A stretch of DNA of 64,000 bases from Dermanyssus gallinae (GCA_003439945.1 QVRM01006568.1:1-64000), one strand, 5' to 3'. Counted from the stretch's first letter, positions 1-11,695 are shown. Program-made: numbers and translations. Notes: generated by a model not told the origin, from the sequence alone.

Positions 1-470
1 ACAGCAATGAATGAACAGCACTTCACTTGTATTGGCTTACATGGACATGACCGGTCGGATCGGAGCTCGGGTTCTCCCCCGCTCTGCTCCCGAGGTTAAC
101 CATCAGCAGCCAAACAAGACAAGACAGGACACGATGTTCTCTCGAGTCGAGTCGACTTGAGCCAGCGAAGCGTCGACCGCCCGAGGAGCTCGCTGCTTCA
201 CAGAGACTGCAGCATTGCCATCGGTCGAGGAAAGAAGCTCTCAGCGGCTTGAGCAACGGAGATGCATGCAACGGTACCTATCGCACGGCGACTGCCGAAA
301 ACGCCGAGACCGCCTACAACCATCCAGCATCGATAGCAGCAGTACTCAATTCTGATCGAGGATGATATTGCGTTGAAGAGTCGATCGCGTTAAGCTGGCT
401 TGCTTGCGCTTCCAACCTACGCACGCAATCAGTCATCACAGCGTAGACACTGCCGTCCTGCTACGGCATG
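1..470. other. Unassigned sequence
   Basis: I recognise no gene here. A short minus-strand reading frame at 23-271 has no family features. The sequence is of mixed composition and runs into a CAA/CAG tract. Confidence 0.4.
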
Positions 471-596
471 GGGACAACAACGACAACAACAACGTCAGCA
501 ACTTCAGCAACAACACTTCAGCAACAACAACGTCAGCAACAGCAACGTCAGCAACAACAACGTCAGCAACAACGTCAACAACAACAACAACAAAAC
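471..596. repeat. AAC/AGC trinucleotide tract with a 15-bp higher-order unit
   Basis: The tract is dominated by AAC and AGC triplets, with the phrase CAACAACAACGTCAGC recurring every 12-15 bp. The period is divisible by three, so all three plus frames stay open and read as Gln/Arg, Asn/Val/Ser or Thr/Ser/Ala strings. This openness is a by-product of the repeat and not evidence of coding. No start context, splice sites or non-repetitive flanking domain was found. Confidence 0.8.
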
Positions 597-984
597 ACCA
601 GTGCACAGATACACTCGTGTTGTGTTGCTTTGTTAGAACGCCAGCGGCTATTTGGCCTATTACATCTTTATCAGCGGCGGTAGAAGAAAAAAGTGGACGA
701 GCTGGCCGACGGTGGATTGGTGGCACCAGGAGATAGGTGCGGTTTTGATTTAGGCCAACACACAGCCAACCGCAGCGACACTTCTTTAGATGCACGGATT
801 ATGTCGGAACGAAAGTAGGTATATATACAGAACGAGAGAGAGAGATATTTTTTTATGGACCGTCTTCTTCGGACGGCAAATTTACTTAAATTCAGTAAAT
901 CCTCATTGAGCTTAAAGTTTCCATAACTACACATTTTCAACGAGTGTGACAATTAAGGGCATTTTGCAGAAAATGCGTTCGTTC

Positions 985-1009
985 ATATATATATATATAT
1001 ATATATATA
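985..1009. repeat. (AT)n microsatellite
   Basis: Uninterrupted AT dinucleotide run. Confidence 0.95.
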
Positions 1010-1450
1010 GCAGATGTGTCAAGATTTTTTTGCACTAGTGCGAACGTTTCAAAATGCCGCTCCGTCGCTATGTAGGAATGTTTGCTTGAATTTCGTCGAT
1101 CTGGTACGAGTTGTCACTTGCTTATTGTCATCTATCCGACAAAAAGAGTGAAATATCTACATGCAGGACAAATCTAGGTATGATAAGCCTGGAAAAGCAG
1201 CATATCTCGCCGCGGCCGTATGGCACACGCTTCCTGGTAAATTTATTCAATGATAGCTCAATGGCCTCAACAGTTCTAAGAAGCTTAAAAAAATACCAAG
1301 GCATTAAATGCTTTATGCTATGGCGTTAAACAGCAAATGGTGATGTAAAATGTACAGCTAGCATCGATTTAAGAAAACAAAACGATCGAATAAGCAGAAA
1401 TGAAACATGTACTACTACACAAAAAGTTATTTGTATATTTTAAAATTATT

Positions 1451-1453
<3 letters not shown>

Positions 1454-1540
<87 letters not shown>

Positions 1541-1554
1541 ATATATATATATTT
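1454..1554. repeat. (AT)n microsatellite, long
   Basis: About 100 bp of AT dinucleotides with one phase slip (TATT) near 1529. The Tyr/Ile reading frames across it are artefacts. Confidence 0.97.
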
Positions 1555-2160
1555 ATGTCAACATAGCCATTCATATATGTATCATGATGGCTGCCGGGTC
1601 GCATCTGCATCTCGTCATTGCTGGGGCAGGTCGTATCTTACGAGCAGTCAACCGTAGAGGAGTTTGCAGGGAAGCCAGGAAAAGCAGGCAAATAAAGAAA
1701 TGAAGGGGAAGATACGGACTCTTCCTTCTATCGAAAGAAGTGAGTGCGGTTGACAAACTCGATCCGACGATTTTTCCTTGGAGCTCACTCTTCCACACTT
1801 GAAGAACCGTGCCACTTTGCCACCACTATCATGTGAAGCGTGAAGTGAACTGTCGATACGCCGGAGTGCGCCGTATACACACACTCCATCTCCATACGTT
1901 TTAGTCAGCGCGAGATGGTTGTTCAGTGGTGACATACCCACAACTGGCTTCCCCCCATCCAAAGGTTCTTCGCTGACCTGCCCCTCACCAACTGCACGCC
2001 TGCCATATTCTACACCACGAGTCGCGTGCTAACTAGCCGTAGTTATCATGCAACGTTTATGGCAAAGTTTAACGCAAGTAGAACAAATCGTTTATGTTAG
2101 CGACAAAAAAATATTTTTGTCAATTTTAGGCAGTTGTTAGAGATTATACTTTATCATATA
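1555..2160. other. Unassigned sequence
   Basis: I see no recognisable gene, RNA or mobile element here. Short overlapping minus frames at 1571-1962 carry no domain. Confidence 0.35.
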
Positions 2161-2164
2161 TACA

Positions 2165-2460
2165 GGGTCATTCATATCGTTATGTACTTAGTTCGAGGTT
2201 TGGTAGAACTCGGCAAGAAAATAATTTTTCCCAAAGTAAGGAGGACGCGGACACTCATCAGTGTGCAGAATTTTCATCCGATCACGCCGGTATAATCGGT
2301 TCCTTCATGGTTCTCCCGCAAACGTAGATTTCGCACAACTATGTAGGAGAAAAAGACAGCAAAACTACTTTTATAAACTGCATTCTCTCTCCTAAACAAG
2401 ACGTTTCCGCGTTTTTCCTCACATTGGGAAAAATTATTTTATTCTTTCCTATAGATATAT
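2165..2460. mobile_element. Foldback (MITE-like) unit with terminal inverted repeats
   Basis: A perfect 17-bp inverted repeat, AAAATAATTTTTCCCAA at 2218-2234 and its complement at 2424-2440, flanks about 190 bp with no coding capacity. The similarity continues inward for another 15-20 bp with mismatches (AGTAAGGAGGACGCGG against ATGTGAGGAAAAACGCGG). Such a short non-coding unit with imperfect arms resembles a MITE or foldback element. The outer ends are not defined and I found no convincing target-site duplication, so the limits given are approximate. It could instead be a chance or locally generated inverted duplication. Confidence 0.4.
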
Positions 2461-3177
2461 ATAGCAGTTGTTAGTTAACGTTTGTGTCATATCTATCGAT
2501 GCTAGAAGAACAATAGCGAGCCTTTTAAACTGACATGTTTTATCAGCAAAAATTCATACTCGATTTGCGATATGATATTTATTTGAAATTCGTTAAGCGT
2601 ACTGGTTCCGCAAGCTGCCTCCTTCTCTATTACGAGGTTACATCGAGTAGTATACATATAGACAAGGCGTTTAGAGTATAGACTGCTTGGTCTAATGCCT
2701 AACCCATTTGAATGAGAAAATTTAACAATGAACACCTGACATGTAGGCGTATGCGGCTGGACATGGTGCAAACGACGGTGCAACTATACACTAAACACAT
2801 AATTGAACCAAGTCTAGGTAAACACGGACCGATATTTAAGAATGATTAGTTCAACGTTGGGCCATGCACCACCGTTCGACTAGGCAACCTGCCGGAGGAG
2901 GAATTAACACTCCGGCGGCGAGGATCCACCAATGCTTAGAATAAAATCAGAAATACTAGAACGAATCGTAACAATAACGCCAGCAGTATCCATATGACCG
3001 GCGACGCTCAGCAGCACGAATCGCAACGAGAGCATGGCGTCACTAGAGAAGTCGGGGAGAAGTAGGATACGAGTTTGATTTTTCCGTTTTAACAACAATC
3101 TGGCAGCTCTGTACCTACATTTGTAAACCATCTCTAACTAGGTTTTTGTGGTCTTAGCTTAACCTTGTTGCCTACGT
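2461..3177. other. Unassigned sequence
   Basis: No gene recognised. Minus-strand open frames at 2502-2783 and 2904-3131 have no identifiable domain. Confidence 0.35.
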
Positions 3178-3277
3178 CTATATATACATGTATATATATG
3201 TATGTATAATATATATATATATATATAAAAAAAAATATATATACATGTATATATATAATATATATATATAATATATA
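3178..3277. repeat. Interrupted (TA)n microsatellite
   Basis: AT-rich dinucleotide array with TATG and poly-A interruptions, about 100 bp. Confidence 0.9.
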
Positions 3278-3474
3278 ACATAGGCAATAGCGTAGAGTTT
3301 GTCGCCTCACACATGACTAAGTATTTATTTACAAAGTGGGTACGACGACGGGAGAATTGACGGTCGGCTTCGTCACCGTTGTTCGTCGTCACGTACATAT
3401 CTCTGGTCTAGTTTAGAAAGCAGGGCACCTTGACCAAGTTAAACGTTGTATAGACAAAATACTCGTCTGACCTG

Positions 3475-3496
3475 TCTATATATATATATATATATA
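3475..3496. repeat. (TA)n microsatellite
   Basis: Short uninterrupted TA run. Confidence 0.9.
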
Positions 3497-3739
3497 AGTA
3501 TAATGCATGTGTATTTGTATATATACGTGTGCGCACTGAAGTAGACGAGGCAGCCAGATGGTTTGTGTTTAGTCGAGTCAAGCTGCGGCAAAAGTCCCTT
3601 TCTGATCAGACGTAACGCCATGATCACTTTGACGAATAGTACGCTTCCTCTTCAAAGTAAACTGTCTCAGTTAGTCACCTCGACAGGCAACCCTTTGGTG
3701 GTATTCCCATAGTTTTGTTGACCGTTTCCAGCTGCCTGC

Positions 3740-4340
3740 TCTACTGCGACGCTACTTATTTTGAGTATTTGTGTCCCAGATTTCGTGCGGGCTCTCTCTC
3801 AAACACTCGCTGCCTCACGCCTCTCCCTAAAAGAAACAAATGACACAATAGCTGTATCAGTTATTTGTTTTCGGCTTGTGGCGAGGCCATTTCCCGATGT
3901 CCTCATCTCCTTCACTCTCTCTCTCGTTAGCTCCCTCATGCTCATCCATTCGGCTAGGTAGGCGGAGAGACTCACAGCTAGCTAACCAAATGGTGGCCAA
4001 AACGACACACTGTCACACCTTTCTCCGTCTGCAGTTCTGTTTACCTTCGAGTCAGTTTGCTTGCTTGTTCAATCTCTACTTTGCTCTTCTCTAGCTCTCT
4101 TGCCATGCGCGCGCGTCTCAAGTCTTGAGGCTCAAATCATCTCGCCACAGATGCTGCACTCGTTTTTATACTCCTCCTTTTCTTTGTTGGTTTCCCGCTT
4201 CTGCTGTCTCTGTTTCTCTCGATTTTTGCGTGCTTTGGTTCGAGCTATCTCTATTCGCCCCTCTGTATCTCGTTCTCTTAATCTTGCTCTCTCTCGCGCG
4301 TTTCCTTCCTTTCCCCGATCTGGCTCCTCTCTCGGTTAAA
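3740..4340. other. Pyrimidine-rich (CT/TTC) region
   Basis: The plus strand is strongly enriched in C and T with recurrent CTCTCT and TTC words, giving Ser/Leu/Phe-rich plus frames (3761-3961, 4061-4339, 4125-4424). I regard these as compositional openings. No gene is recognised. Confidence 0.4.
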
Positions 4341-4517
4341 CCTCCTCTCCAGACAGTTGTTTCCTCTGTCGAGGAGCACAGTGCGACAAACAACGCAGCG
4401 ACAACCAGCCAATATATCCTCTAGTGGAACTCCTCTCAGTCATCCCGTCAGTTAAGCAGGCTTCGATGCGACTATTGGAGGCTATAGAGAGACAGACGCC
4501 GGCCTACGTTGATCAGT

Positions 4518-4533
4518 TAGCGAGTTAATCTAA
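4518..4533. repeat. Target-site duplication, left, of SINE family 1 copy A
   Basis: TAGCGAGTTAATCTAA here pairs with TAGCGAGCTAATCTAA at 4710-4725, 15 of 16 identical, bracketing the SINE exactly. Confidence 0.85.
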
Positions 4534-4709
4534 AGCTTTCGGGCTAACCCTCAGCCAGGACTTAACGTCCACGGAACTGTTTTTCACATTGCTTCATAGA
4601 CGGACCCCCATAAATACAAATGTGCAACGGTGAGGCTCGAACCCGCGCACCTATGCGTCTCCCCCGGTTGCGAGGCACAGACTTAGGCCACCACGCCATC
4701 GGGCTCGAC
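4534..4709 (-). mobile_element. tRNA-derived SINE, family 1, copy A
   Basis: This 176-bp element is read on the minus strand. It starts with a tRNA-like head: an A-box-like GATGGCGTGGTGG and, about 50 bp later, a B-box GGTTCGAGCC, the internal RNA polymerase III promoter arrangement. A body follows containing TTTATGGGGGTCCGTCTATG and ending near AGCCCGAAAGC. Four related copies occur in this window (6.1, 8.4, 27.2 and 28.6 kb). A 16-bp direct repeat with one mismatch flanks it, as expected for insertion by LINE machinery. It encodes no protein. The parental tRNA cannot be assigned by eye. Confidence 0.85.
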
Positions 4710-4725
4710 TAGCGAGCTAATCTAA
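4710..4725. repeat. Target-site duplication, right, of SINE family 1 copy A
   Basis: Partner of 4518-4533 with one mismatch. Confidence 0.85.
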
Positions 4726-5060
4726 CGAGCAGCAGTCTTGATGGCGGCACGAGTAGTTGTCATCGTTGTGTCTGTTCGTCTGTCTGTTTGCTTGTTTGTT
4801 TGTTTATTCGGCTATTGCTTTGTTTGTTTGCATGTATGTATAGATGCATGTATGTATAACGCCTATCTGTGTGTCTACATGCTGCGCAGTCGTGTGTATG
4901 TGCGTGTCGAGTTAGCAACGCCTTGACCTCAAAAAACCACCGGTCCCTTGTGGTCTCCACAACGGAGGGTCCCTGCTGCTACCGGCGTTCCGCGCGCGTC
5001 CGCCAGGGGCATCGAGACGTATAATCGACGCGAGCCTCCAACTCACTCGGTTGGGGCTTG

Positions 5061-5155
5061 GCCGCCATAACGGTGTTGAGCACGGTGTTTGTACGGCCAT
5101 AACGGTGTTGAGCACGGTGTGTGTACGGCCAAACGGTGTTGAGCACGCTGATTGT
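5061..5155. repeat. 32-bp tandem repeat, three copies
   Basis: Three consecutive units share the core CGGTGTTGAGCACG, preceded by a CGGCC motif, with a period of about 32 bp. The array directly abuts the 29-bp minisatellite. It is non-coding. Confidence 0.85.
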
Positions 5156-6078
5156 AAAGTTAGGGATAAATACCGACCATTCGTAAACTTAGGGATAATT
5201 ACCGATCCTTCGTAAACTTAGGAATACATACCGACTCTTCGCAGCATTAGGCACAAATACCGACCCTTTGTAAAATTAGGGATCAATACCGACCTTTTGT
5301 AAACCTAGGGATAAATACCAATTCTTCGTAAAATTAGGAATAAATACCGACTCTTCGTAAAATTAGGGATTCATATAGACCTTCGCAATATTAGGGATAA
5401 ATACCGACCCTTCGTAAAATTAGGAATAAATATCGTCCCTTCAGAAAATTAGGAATACATACCGACCCTGCAGAAAATTAGAGAATAATACCGACCCTTT
5501 GTAAAATTAGGACAAATACCGACCATTTGCAAGATTAGGGGTAAATACCGACCCTTCGCAACATTAGGGATCACATTAACCCTTCGTAAAAAATAGGGAT
5601 GAATACCGACCCTTCGTCAAATTTTGAATAAATACCGACCCTTTGTAAAATTAAGGATAAATACCGACCCTTTGTAAAATTATAAATAAATACCGATCCT
5701 TTTTAAAATTAGAGATAAATACCGATCCTTCGTAAAATTAGGAATAAATACCGACCCTTTGTAGAATTAGGGATATATACCGATCCTACGGATTATGAGG
5801 GATAAATACCGACTCTTCGCAATATTAGGGATAAATACCGACCCTTCGTACAATTAGGGATAAATACCGACTTTACGTGAAATTATGGAGAAATACCGAC
5901 TCTGCGTAAAATTAGAGATAAATATCGACTTTTCGTACATTTAGGGATAAATACCGACCCTTTGTACAATTTGGAATAAATGCCGACTTTGCGTAAAATT
6001 ATGGATAAATGCCGACCCTTCGTAAAATTAGGGGTAAATAATGACCCTCCGTGAAATTAAGCATAAATACCGACCCGG
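5152..6078. repeat. 29-bp minisatellite, about 32 copies
   Basis: A head-to-tail array with unit close to ATTAGGGATAAATACCGACC followed by CTTCGTAAA, about 29 bp, runs for roughly 925 bp. Units differ by point changes (GATAAATACCG against AATAAATACCG, CTTCG against CTTTG) and 1-2 bp indels, so the array is old or heterogeneous and not newly amplified. It has no open reading frame. The array ends abruptly at GACCCGGTACCGCG. Confidence 0.95.
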
Positions 6079-6103
6079 TACCGCGTGACAGCAGCCACAT
6101 GTT

Positions 6104-6190
6104 GTCGAGCCCCGTGGTCGGTGCATTCGCGAACGCCTTGCGACCAGGGGAGACGCACTTTTGCGTTTATGGGGACGATGCAAACGCTAT
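6104..6190 (+). mobile_element. SINE family 1, copy B (internally deleted)
   Basis: The head GTCGAGCCCCGTGGTCGG matches the tRNA-like start of the other copies, followed by GCGACCAGGGGAGACGCAC. It then jumps to TTTGCGTTTATGGGGACG, so the B-box GGTTCGAGCC segment present elsewhere is missing. No target duplication was seen. It lies just downstream of the minisatellite. Confidence 0.65.
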
Positions 6191-8265
6191 TTCGTAGACG
6201 TTAAACGTTGGCAGAGCGTCAGCTCGAACAGTTTAGCTACGGCATGTTAAACGGCAATTACCAGCACAGCGATCGGCAACAATAGGCACCATCAATAGAC
6301 CCCTCGTGGTCGTGCACCATTGCCACATACTTAGGCACGCGTCTGTTGCTTGAAATTATGTTGCAATCAGAGTCGGCAATTCTTAGGTAAGAAAATTGTT
6401 TCTAATCAAGGGGACCACTGAGAAGGAAAGACAATTATTTCTTATAAAGGATTGCGGCGTTGCGCATGAGTTAACAGACTTCTCCGTTATAACATACTGT
6501 CCACGCGTATATATCCAGTTGAGCTTAATGATGATTCAAAACATGCGATTTTTTTCAAATAAATTATTGCGATTTTTTTAATGTAATTTAACACAGTGTA
6601 CAAATGTTATCTTTATGTAGTTAAACATGAACTCATTACGTCAACGCCGGCTTTACTTGGCTACGGCAGAAGGGCCAAACGAACGTATATTCAACGTCGC
6701 GTTTTCGAGTCGAATTTCAACAGATATCCTCTGTATCAGACACTGCCATGCTGTCCCAGTACCGGTTGCAGCGCACAACGACTCTGGTTCCTAGCTGTGC
6801 CAAAAAACTCCTTATGAGTTTTCCCATTGTCTGTCCGATTTGTCCCAATATTTATTCAGCTTGCGGCCTTCTGCAAGGCGAGATGTTGCGGATTCAAGCC
6901 ATAATTTGGACGAAGTTGCACAGTCAACAGGCTTCTTGGTCATTACATCGTGTCGGCAGCATGCATACGACAGGTTTTGCTGTATCTATATGTAATAACT
7001 TATGTCGCTCAGAGCTCAGCGAGCATGAATCGGTTTCACCTACACTCTTTAAAGGTGTAGGGGAAAACGCATAATTGCTTTTAGTACTGCTAGAACGACT
7101 ATAATTGTAGCAACACCAATAATAACAAGGACAGAAGCAACAACAGCAACTGTTACTACTACTACTACTACTACAAAAGTTACAACTTTCAACGCGTTCT
7201 TCTGGCAACTAACGGCAAAAGCTGTCACGTCTTACGAGACGTCTTACCAGGTCCGCGCCAAAATGTTGAGTGGAATATTGTGCCTTGAAATGTACCTAGT
7301 GTAGAAGGCAGAAAAACACGTTCATTTGTTTACCTTGGCTGCGATTTGTGGGCGATCGTCGTGATGAGCAAATGTTTCCACCATTTGTGTTGTAGCTTTT
7401 CGCTGCTAGAGGAGCGATGCAGATACTAACGCCTACCAAGAATTAGTACCGCTCGTGCGGAATAATGGCGGCCGAGAAACGTGATGCTTATTGATCGTTT
7501 TAATTGAGAATACTCCTCTCATGGTGACTCCTCTACAAGGCAGAAGTTCTTCACCTTGCGATTCGGCGATGCATACGCTTTACCCCTATTACAGGAGGGG
7601 GAAGAGCCAGCACCTAGACCACAAGGAAGGGGGAGAACCGTTCCTTCAAATAACCGCAAAAGTTCACGGATGATCCATTCCGTGCAACGGGATGCTCTGT
7701 TCCGTGCAGCAGCAGCTTTACGCACTTTTTTTTTGTTTTTTTTCTGGGAGGTTTTCGGGAATGCATGATGCACATGCGCCACTAGCAGCCTGCGTGACTA
7801 GTGTGAGACTCGCAAACCCACTAAACCCGGATTCCTCCCCACCCCCCCAGGCTCGGTATTACTTTGGCATTACATCGAAGTCTACAGTCTGACTACACGT
7901 GATACATTAGGGCTATCTGTTTGCTGAACTGCCGAGCGCAGCGAGATCCATGTCTGCGGTGAATTTCTTCCACGGCGAAGCTTTACGCACCTGATTATGC
8001 CTAGTTAACCAAGGTACATGCATTTGGATGATGATTAAGCACACGTATTGTTGGCATTAACCAGCTGGACCGGAGTTCGATGACAAGCCGCATACGACTG
8101 TATTCGAGCATAGGCTACGCTCCTCGTGTATGGAATAATAATAATAATAACACCCGAGCCGAAAGGTCTTTATGGAAGTAGTGAGCCATGGAGTGAACTA
8201 ATTATTTAAAAAACTTTGCAATAATACGTTCAGACCTCTCAACTGTAACATCGTTTAACATGTAA
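6191..8265. other. Unassigned sequence
   Basis: About 2 kb without a recognisable gene. Open frames at 6748-7074 (+), 6924-7208 (-) and 7519-7782 (-) show no domain. A short CTACTACTACTA run occurs near 7155. Confidence 0.35.
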
Positions 8266-8275
8266 TAAAGATATA

Positions 8276-8340
8276 ATAATAATAAATGTATTATATTATA
8301 ATAAAAAAAAAAATAATAATAATAATAATAATAATAATAA
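8276..8340. repeat. (AAT/TAA)n microsatellite
   Basis: AATAAT trinucleotide run with a poly-A interruption. Confidence 0.85.
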
Positions 8341-8368
8341 GCATTTGTTGCCATTTATGCCTTGCCGA

Positions 8369-8400
8369 CTATAACCGCCTCTACTTTTATTCTTCTCTTT
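8369..8400. repeat. Left target duplication (diverged) of SINE copy C
   Basis: CTATAACCGCCTCTA then TTCTTCTCTTT here resembles CTGTAACCGCCTATAG then CTTCTCTTT at 8551-8579. The repeats are nearly 30 bp with several changes, implying an older insertion. Confidence 0.7.
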
Positions 8401-8550
8401 TTCTAATGCCCACGGAATTGCTTGCGCATTGCTCCGTGAGACGTACCCCAGAAATACAAATGTGCAACGGCGGGGATTGAACCTATGCACCTATGTGTTT
8501 CCTCCGATTGCTATACGCACGCGAATGTTCCACGCCACCGAGCTCAACGC
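8401..8550 (-). mobile_element. tRNA-derived SINE, family 1, copy C
   Basis: Minus-strand copy of about 150 bp. On the plus strand it contains GTGCAACGGCGGGGATTGAA (complement of the B-box region, here GGTTCAATCCC) and CCACGCCACCGAGCTC (complement of the head). It is more diverged than copies A and D and its body is shorter, ending near GCCCACGGAATTGC. Diverged direct repeats flank it. Confidence 0.8.
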
Positions 8551-8579
8551 CTGTAACCGCCTATAGCTTTCTTCTCTTT
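8551..8579. repeat. Right target duplication of SINE copy C
   Basis: Partner of 8369-8400. Confidence 0.7.
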
Positions 8580-9284
8580 ACGTACAGCGAATGGCAGCAG
8601 GTATCTCAACGGTTATCCTCCCGTTAATCTTCTGCACTTCTCTTACAAAATCCTTAACCACGCAAAATCATCTATTTGAAAATAGTAACCTTCTGACACT
8701 TTGCAGTACACTGCCGCTTCTCTGTTGTTGGCGAGCTTGGTCACTCAGCCAAACTTAAATGAGCCTTACGGCATATTGATAAGGCGCTTTCGGGAATATT
8801 TTAGCTTTATTAACTGATAGTGGGTTTACAATATTGCGCGTACAGAGAAAGCGCATAAAGACTAGGAGACTGCCACGCCTCAAAACCAGAAAGGCTGAGC
8901 ACGGGACCGCAGCGGCACAGCTTGCATGAAAATAGCTTGTGAACTAGGTCACCTACGGTGACGATCCAACACAAAAGATATTTTTTGAGATTCACCATGG
9001 TGCTAAATTAAGACTGGAAAGTCTTGAAGCCACAAAGTCAATCGTGAGCCGTTAATCCTGCATGTTATTTTGTCGATGTACGAGGGCGGTAAACTTCTGA
9101 TTCAATCTTCTACATTTTTTTTAATTTAGTTGGATATAATATACAAAAAAATATTAAATTCCTCTAAAGTGTTTTTCTTCCTACCTCCTTCATTTCTAAA
9201 CGGCTGATTTCGGAATCGATTTGAATTGCGAATTTTATGTTCTCTCTTGTTGTCTTTAAAATTTTTATATGTAAGGTAAAAAAT
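8580..9284. other. Unassigned sequence
   Basis: I recognise no gene. Minus frame 8810-8998 is without domain. The right part adjoins the mariner relic and may hold its unrecognisable 3' end. Confidence 0.35.
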
Positions 9285-9960
9285 CGCAAATTGTTGAATC
9301 GAACGACCATGTCTGCGCCGGTTGTTGTCGTGATAAATAATCCAAAAGTTGTGTACCGAGAGTTAGGCCTCTTGCGCCGGACATTCTTGCACAATCTTCC
9401 TAAAAGTTATTATTTTTATTATTAAAGCGTTATTCCTTATTACCCCCTAGACCGTAGAACTAGGTGGAGATTTTTCGTGGAAGATGATTCCTTTGTAGTC
9501 CAAACAAATTGAATTTGGCTTTGGTCTCGATGGCGTAACCATATGCCCATCTTTCGTCGCCAGAAATAGCTTTCTGAAGCAATCAAGGGCTTTACGCTCT
9601 CGTCTGAAGGTTCATTTTGGACATTTCTCGACGGACGCGCATCTGCTGAAAAGTCATCATCTTTGGAACGAACTTTGCTGCCAGTCTTCTGACGCACAAA
9701 ATATCGGTCAAAACTGTTACAACTAATCCATAAGATATCTTTAACTCCTCAGCTGTCTCCCTGATAATAATATCCGGAAAATAACTGAGCTGGTTTGGCA
9801 ATTGTTAAGCACAATAGCACGAAGTTTTTCAACGTTTTCTTCTGTTATTGACGTCGACCCCCTTCCCAAACGCAAATCTTCTCACGGCGCTACGAAGTCG
9901 ACAATACCACGCATACACAGTGTTTCCGGATATCGCTTGATCACCATAAACAGTTCGGAA
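9285..9960 (-). pseudogene. mariner transposase relic 1 (irritans-like)
   Basis: Read on the minus strand in shifting frames, this is a decayed mariner transposase. In order it shows GRGSTSITEENVEKLRAIVL (9950-9810, end of the DNA-binding half), RETAEELKISYG with LTDILCVRRLAAKFVPK (about 9760-9650, the conserved RRLAAKFVP stretch), GYAIETK (near 9520, next to the first catalytic Asp region), and CKNVRRKRPN followed by a degraded HDN-like segment (9390-9290). Several frameshifts and stops break it. A full mariner transposase is about 345 residues and this one lacks the C-terminal YSPDLAPSD segment. It is a dead copy of a lineage different from the 39-kb element. Confidence 0.8.
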
Positions 9961-10263
9961 CATAACCACCACTTAAGAACATGTGATTTAATTGTACTCA
10001 TAGGACGTTATGCAGTTTTGTTGCTTGGGGCGTGAATCGTGCCTACTCACCCTTCGATATATATTTGCATTCTTACCTAATTATAGACAAATCGAAACCC
10101 TTAAGTCGTGTCAGCTACACAATGAACATGAGGTGACATTAATAAATGGCTTAGACGAAAAGGCCCTCTTTCCTTTGTTATATATATATATAACATCCAT
10201 TTTACTATATATACTCGAGTCTTCTCGTGAGCGAAGGATGCACTCTTGCGGGTTACTACCTAT

Positions 10264-10303
<40 letters not shown>

Positions 10304-11452
10304 AACATTCGTAGACTCGAATCACAAGCCCGTGCCGTTGTTGTGAAAGTATACTCGTAGCATCCGGCACGAGACTCATAGACGACGCATGCGTCGGCTG
10401 TCTATAGTAGCCTATAGATTAAAATCTGAGCTCTGGGGAATTTAGCTAATGGTCTTCTCTCCAACATTGCAAGCTATAGATGTCATTTAGGTTCAGGACT
10501 GTGGTCGGCTGAATCTAGGTGTCACCATTGGACCACACGAATGGAATGCAAACTGTTTACGATATGCGGCAGTCACTCGCCTCCGTCGAGCAATGAGAAC
10601 CGGGACAGACTAATACAGCATCGTATCGAGACGTGCGTTTCACATTTCTAAAAAAACGGTGGACACACATAATAGGATGGATTCGTTGGTAATAGCCGCA
10701 TGATTTATTTTATTTTTTGTACAAAAGGATCCGATAGATTCAAGCTGTGGGCTACTTGCTAGTAGACGTAGCCCGCATAAAGTCCGAAGTGCTGGTAGCT
10801 TTTGAGATTTCGAAGCGAGCAAAAGCAGTCCAAATTGGCATTGAATATGCAGGCGAAAAAGCCCTACAGATATGAAAATGTCTAGGTCACTGCAGGGTTT
10901 TCGCACCTCGCCTCTATCATGGTAAAAAATTGCTCTTAGAAGCGCTACTTCAATAGGTTGACGATGGCATTGGGGTCTTGTGCCGGAGGCGACACTCTAG
11001 TATTGCCTGGCGCCAGGACTGTGGTAGCAGAGCTATCAACTGAATAACACGTCGATGCTTACGGACACGTTAGGCTAAAAAATGTGCTTCAAAAGTAAAA
11101 CACGCCCAGAAAGCAAACCCAAGCCGTTAACAAAAACGATGATAGAAACTTACAATCCAAACGAAAAGGACGCATTTATTTTGTACTGAACAAAACAATT
11201 AATAGAAGTTAGATAGCACAGTAACAGTTAAATTGTCGAGTTTATCACAGTCGTAAGTTTCATTATTGAAGAAAAAAAACGTTGCTTCGACTAGCTGACT
11301 CGAAGATGAACTCAAGCTCGAAACGTCACCAAAAAGAAAACGAAATGGAACGTCGACCGTGGACAGCCACGTTGAGGTGCGAAACGAAGAACGCCTTGAG
11401 CCAATAGGCAAATGTGAGGTGTTGCGCTTGAACCTCGCTATGCATTTCCATT
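9961..11452. other. Unassigned sequence with short AT tracts
   Basis: No gene recognised. A short TA run lies at 10179-10192. Minus frames at 10640-10906 and 11199-11411 have no identifiable domain. Confidence 0.35.
10272..10300. repeat. (AT)n microsatellite
   Basis: Uninterrupted AT run after a short CA run. Confidence 0.95.
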
Positions 11453-11477
11453 TCTCTCTCTCTCTCTCTCTCTCTCG
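11453..11477. repeat. (CT)n microsatellite
   Basis: Uninterrupted CT dinucleotides. Confidence 0.95.
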
Positions 11478-11589
11478 CCTTCACTTTCTCCGTAGTCTCG
11501 ACACGGTAGGCGAAGTCACCATAGAATGGTGATGTTACACGCGTCTATTTCGGTTTAACTCGTAAGATAATTTGACCAATCGCATTAAC

Positions 11590-11695
11590 AACAACGACAG
11601 GGATTGAACCGGCGACACCCTGGTACGATGACAGTAATCATCACTAGCAAGCCCCCCTCTTTCTCATAAAGAAACCACCACACGGCCGCCGCTCG
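11590..11695 (-). mobile_element. SINE family 2, copy A (truncated)
   Basis: On the minus strand this shows TACTGTCATCGTACC, GGGTGTCGCCGGTTCAATCC (a good pol III B-box) and then CTGTCGTTGTTGTTAATGCG. It aligns with the B-box portions of the copies at 15.9 and 41.2 kb. Only about 100 bp of the tRNA-like region remains. A short GTT run follows the B-box, as in the 41-kb copy. Confidence 0.6.

Noticed and set aside
471..596. CRISPR-like array
   Set aside because: The repeat phrases have no unique spacers of constant length and are trinucleotide variants; the host is eukaryotic.
1400..1703. Plus frames encoding Tyr/Ile repeats
   Set aside because: They are translations of the (AT)n microsatellite; the same occurs at every AT tract.
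5152..6078. Telomeric repeat, because TTAGGG occurs within the unit
   Set aside because: TTAGGG appears once per 29-bp unit and is often mutated (TTAGGA, TTAGAG); it is not a TTAGGG array.
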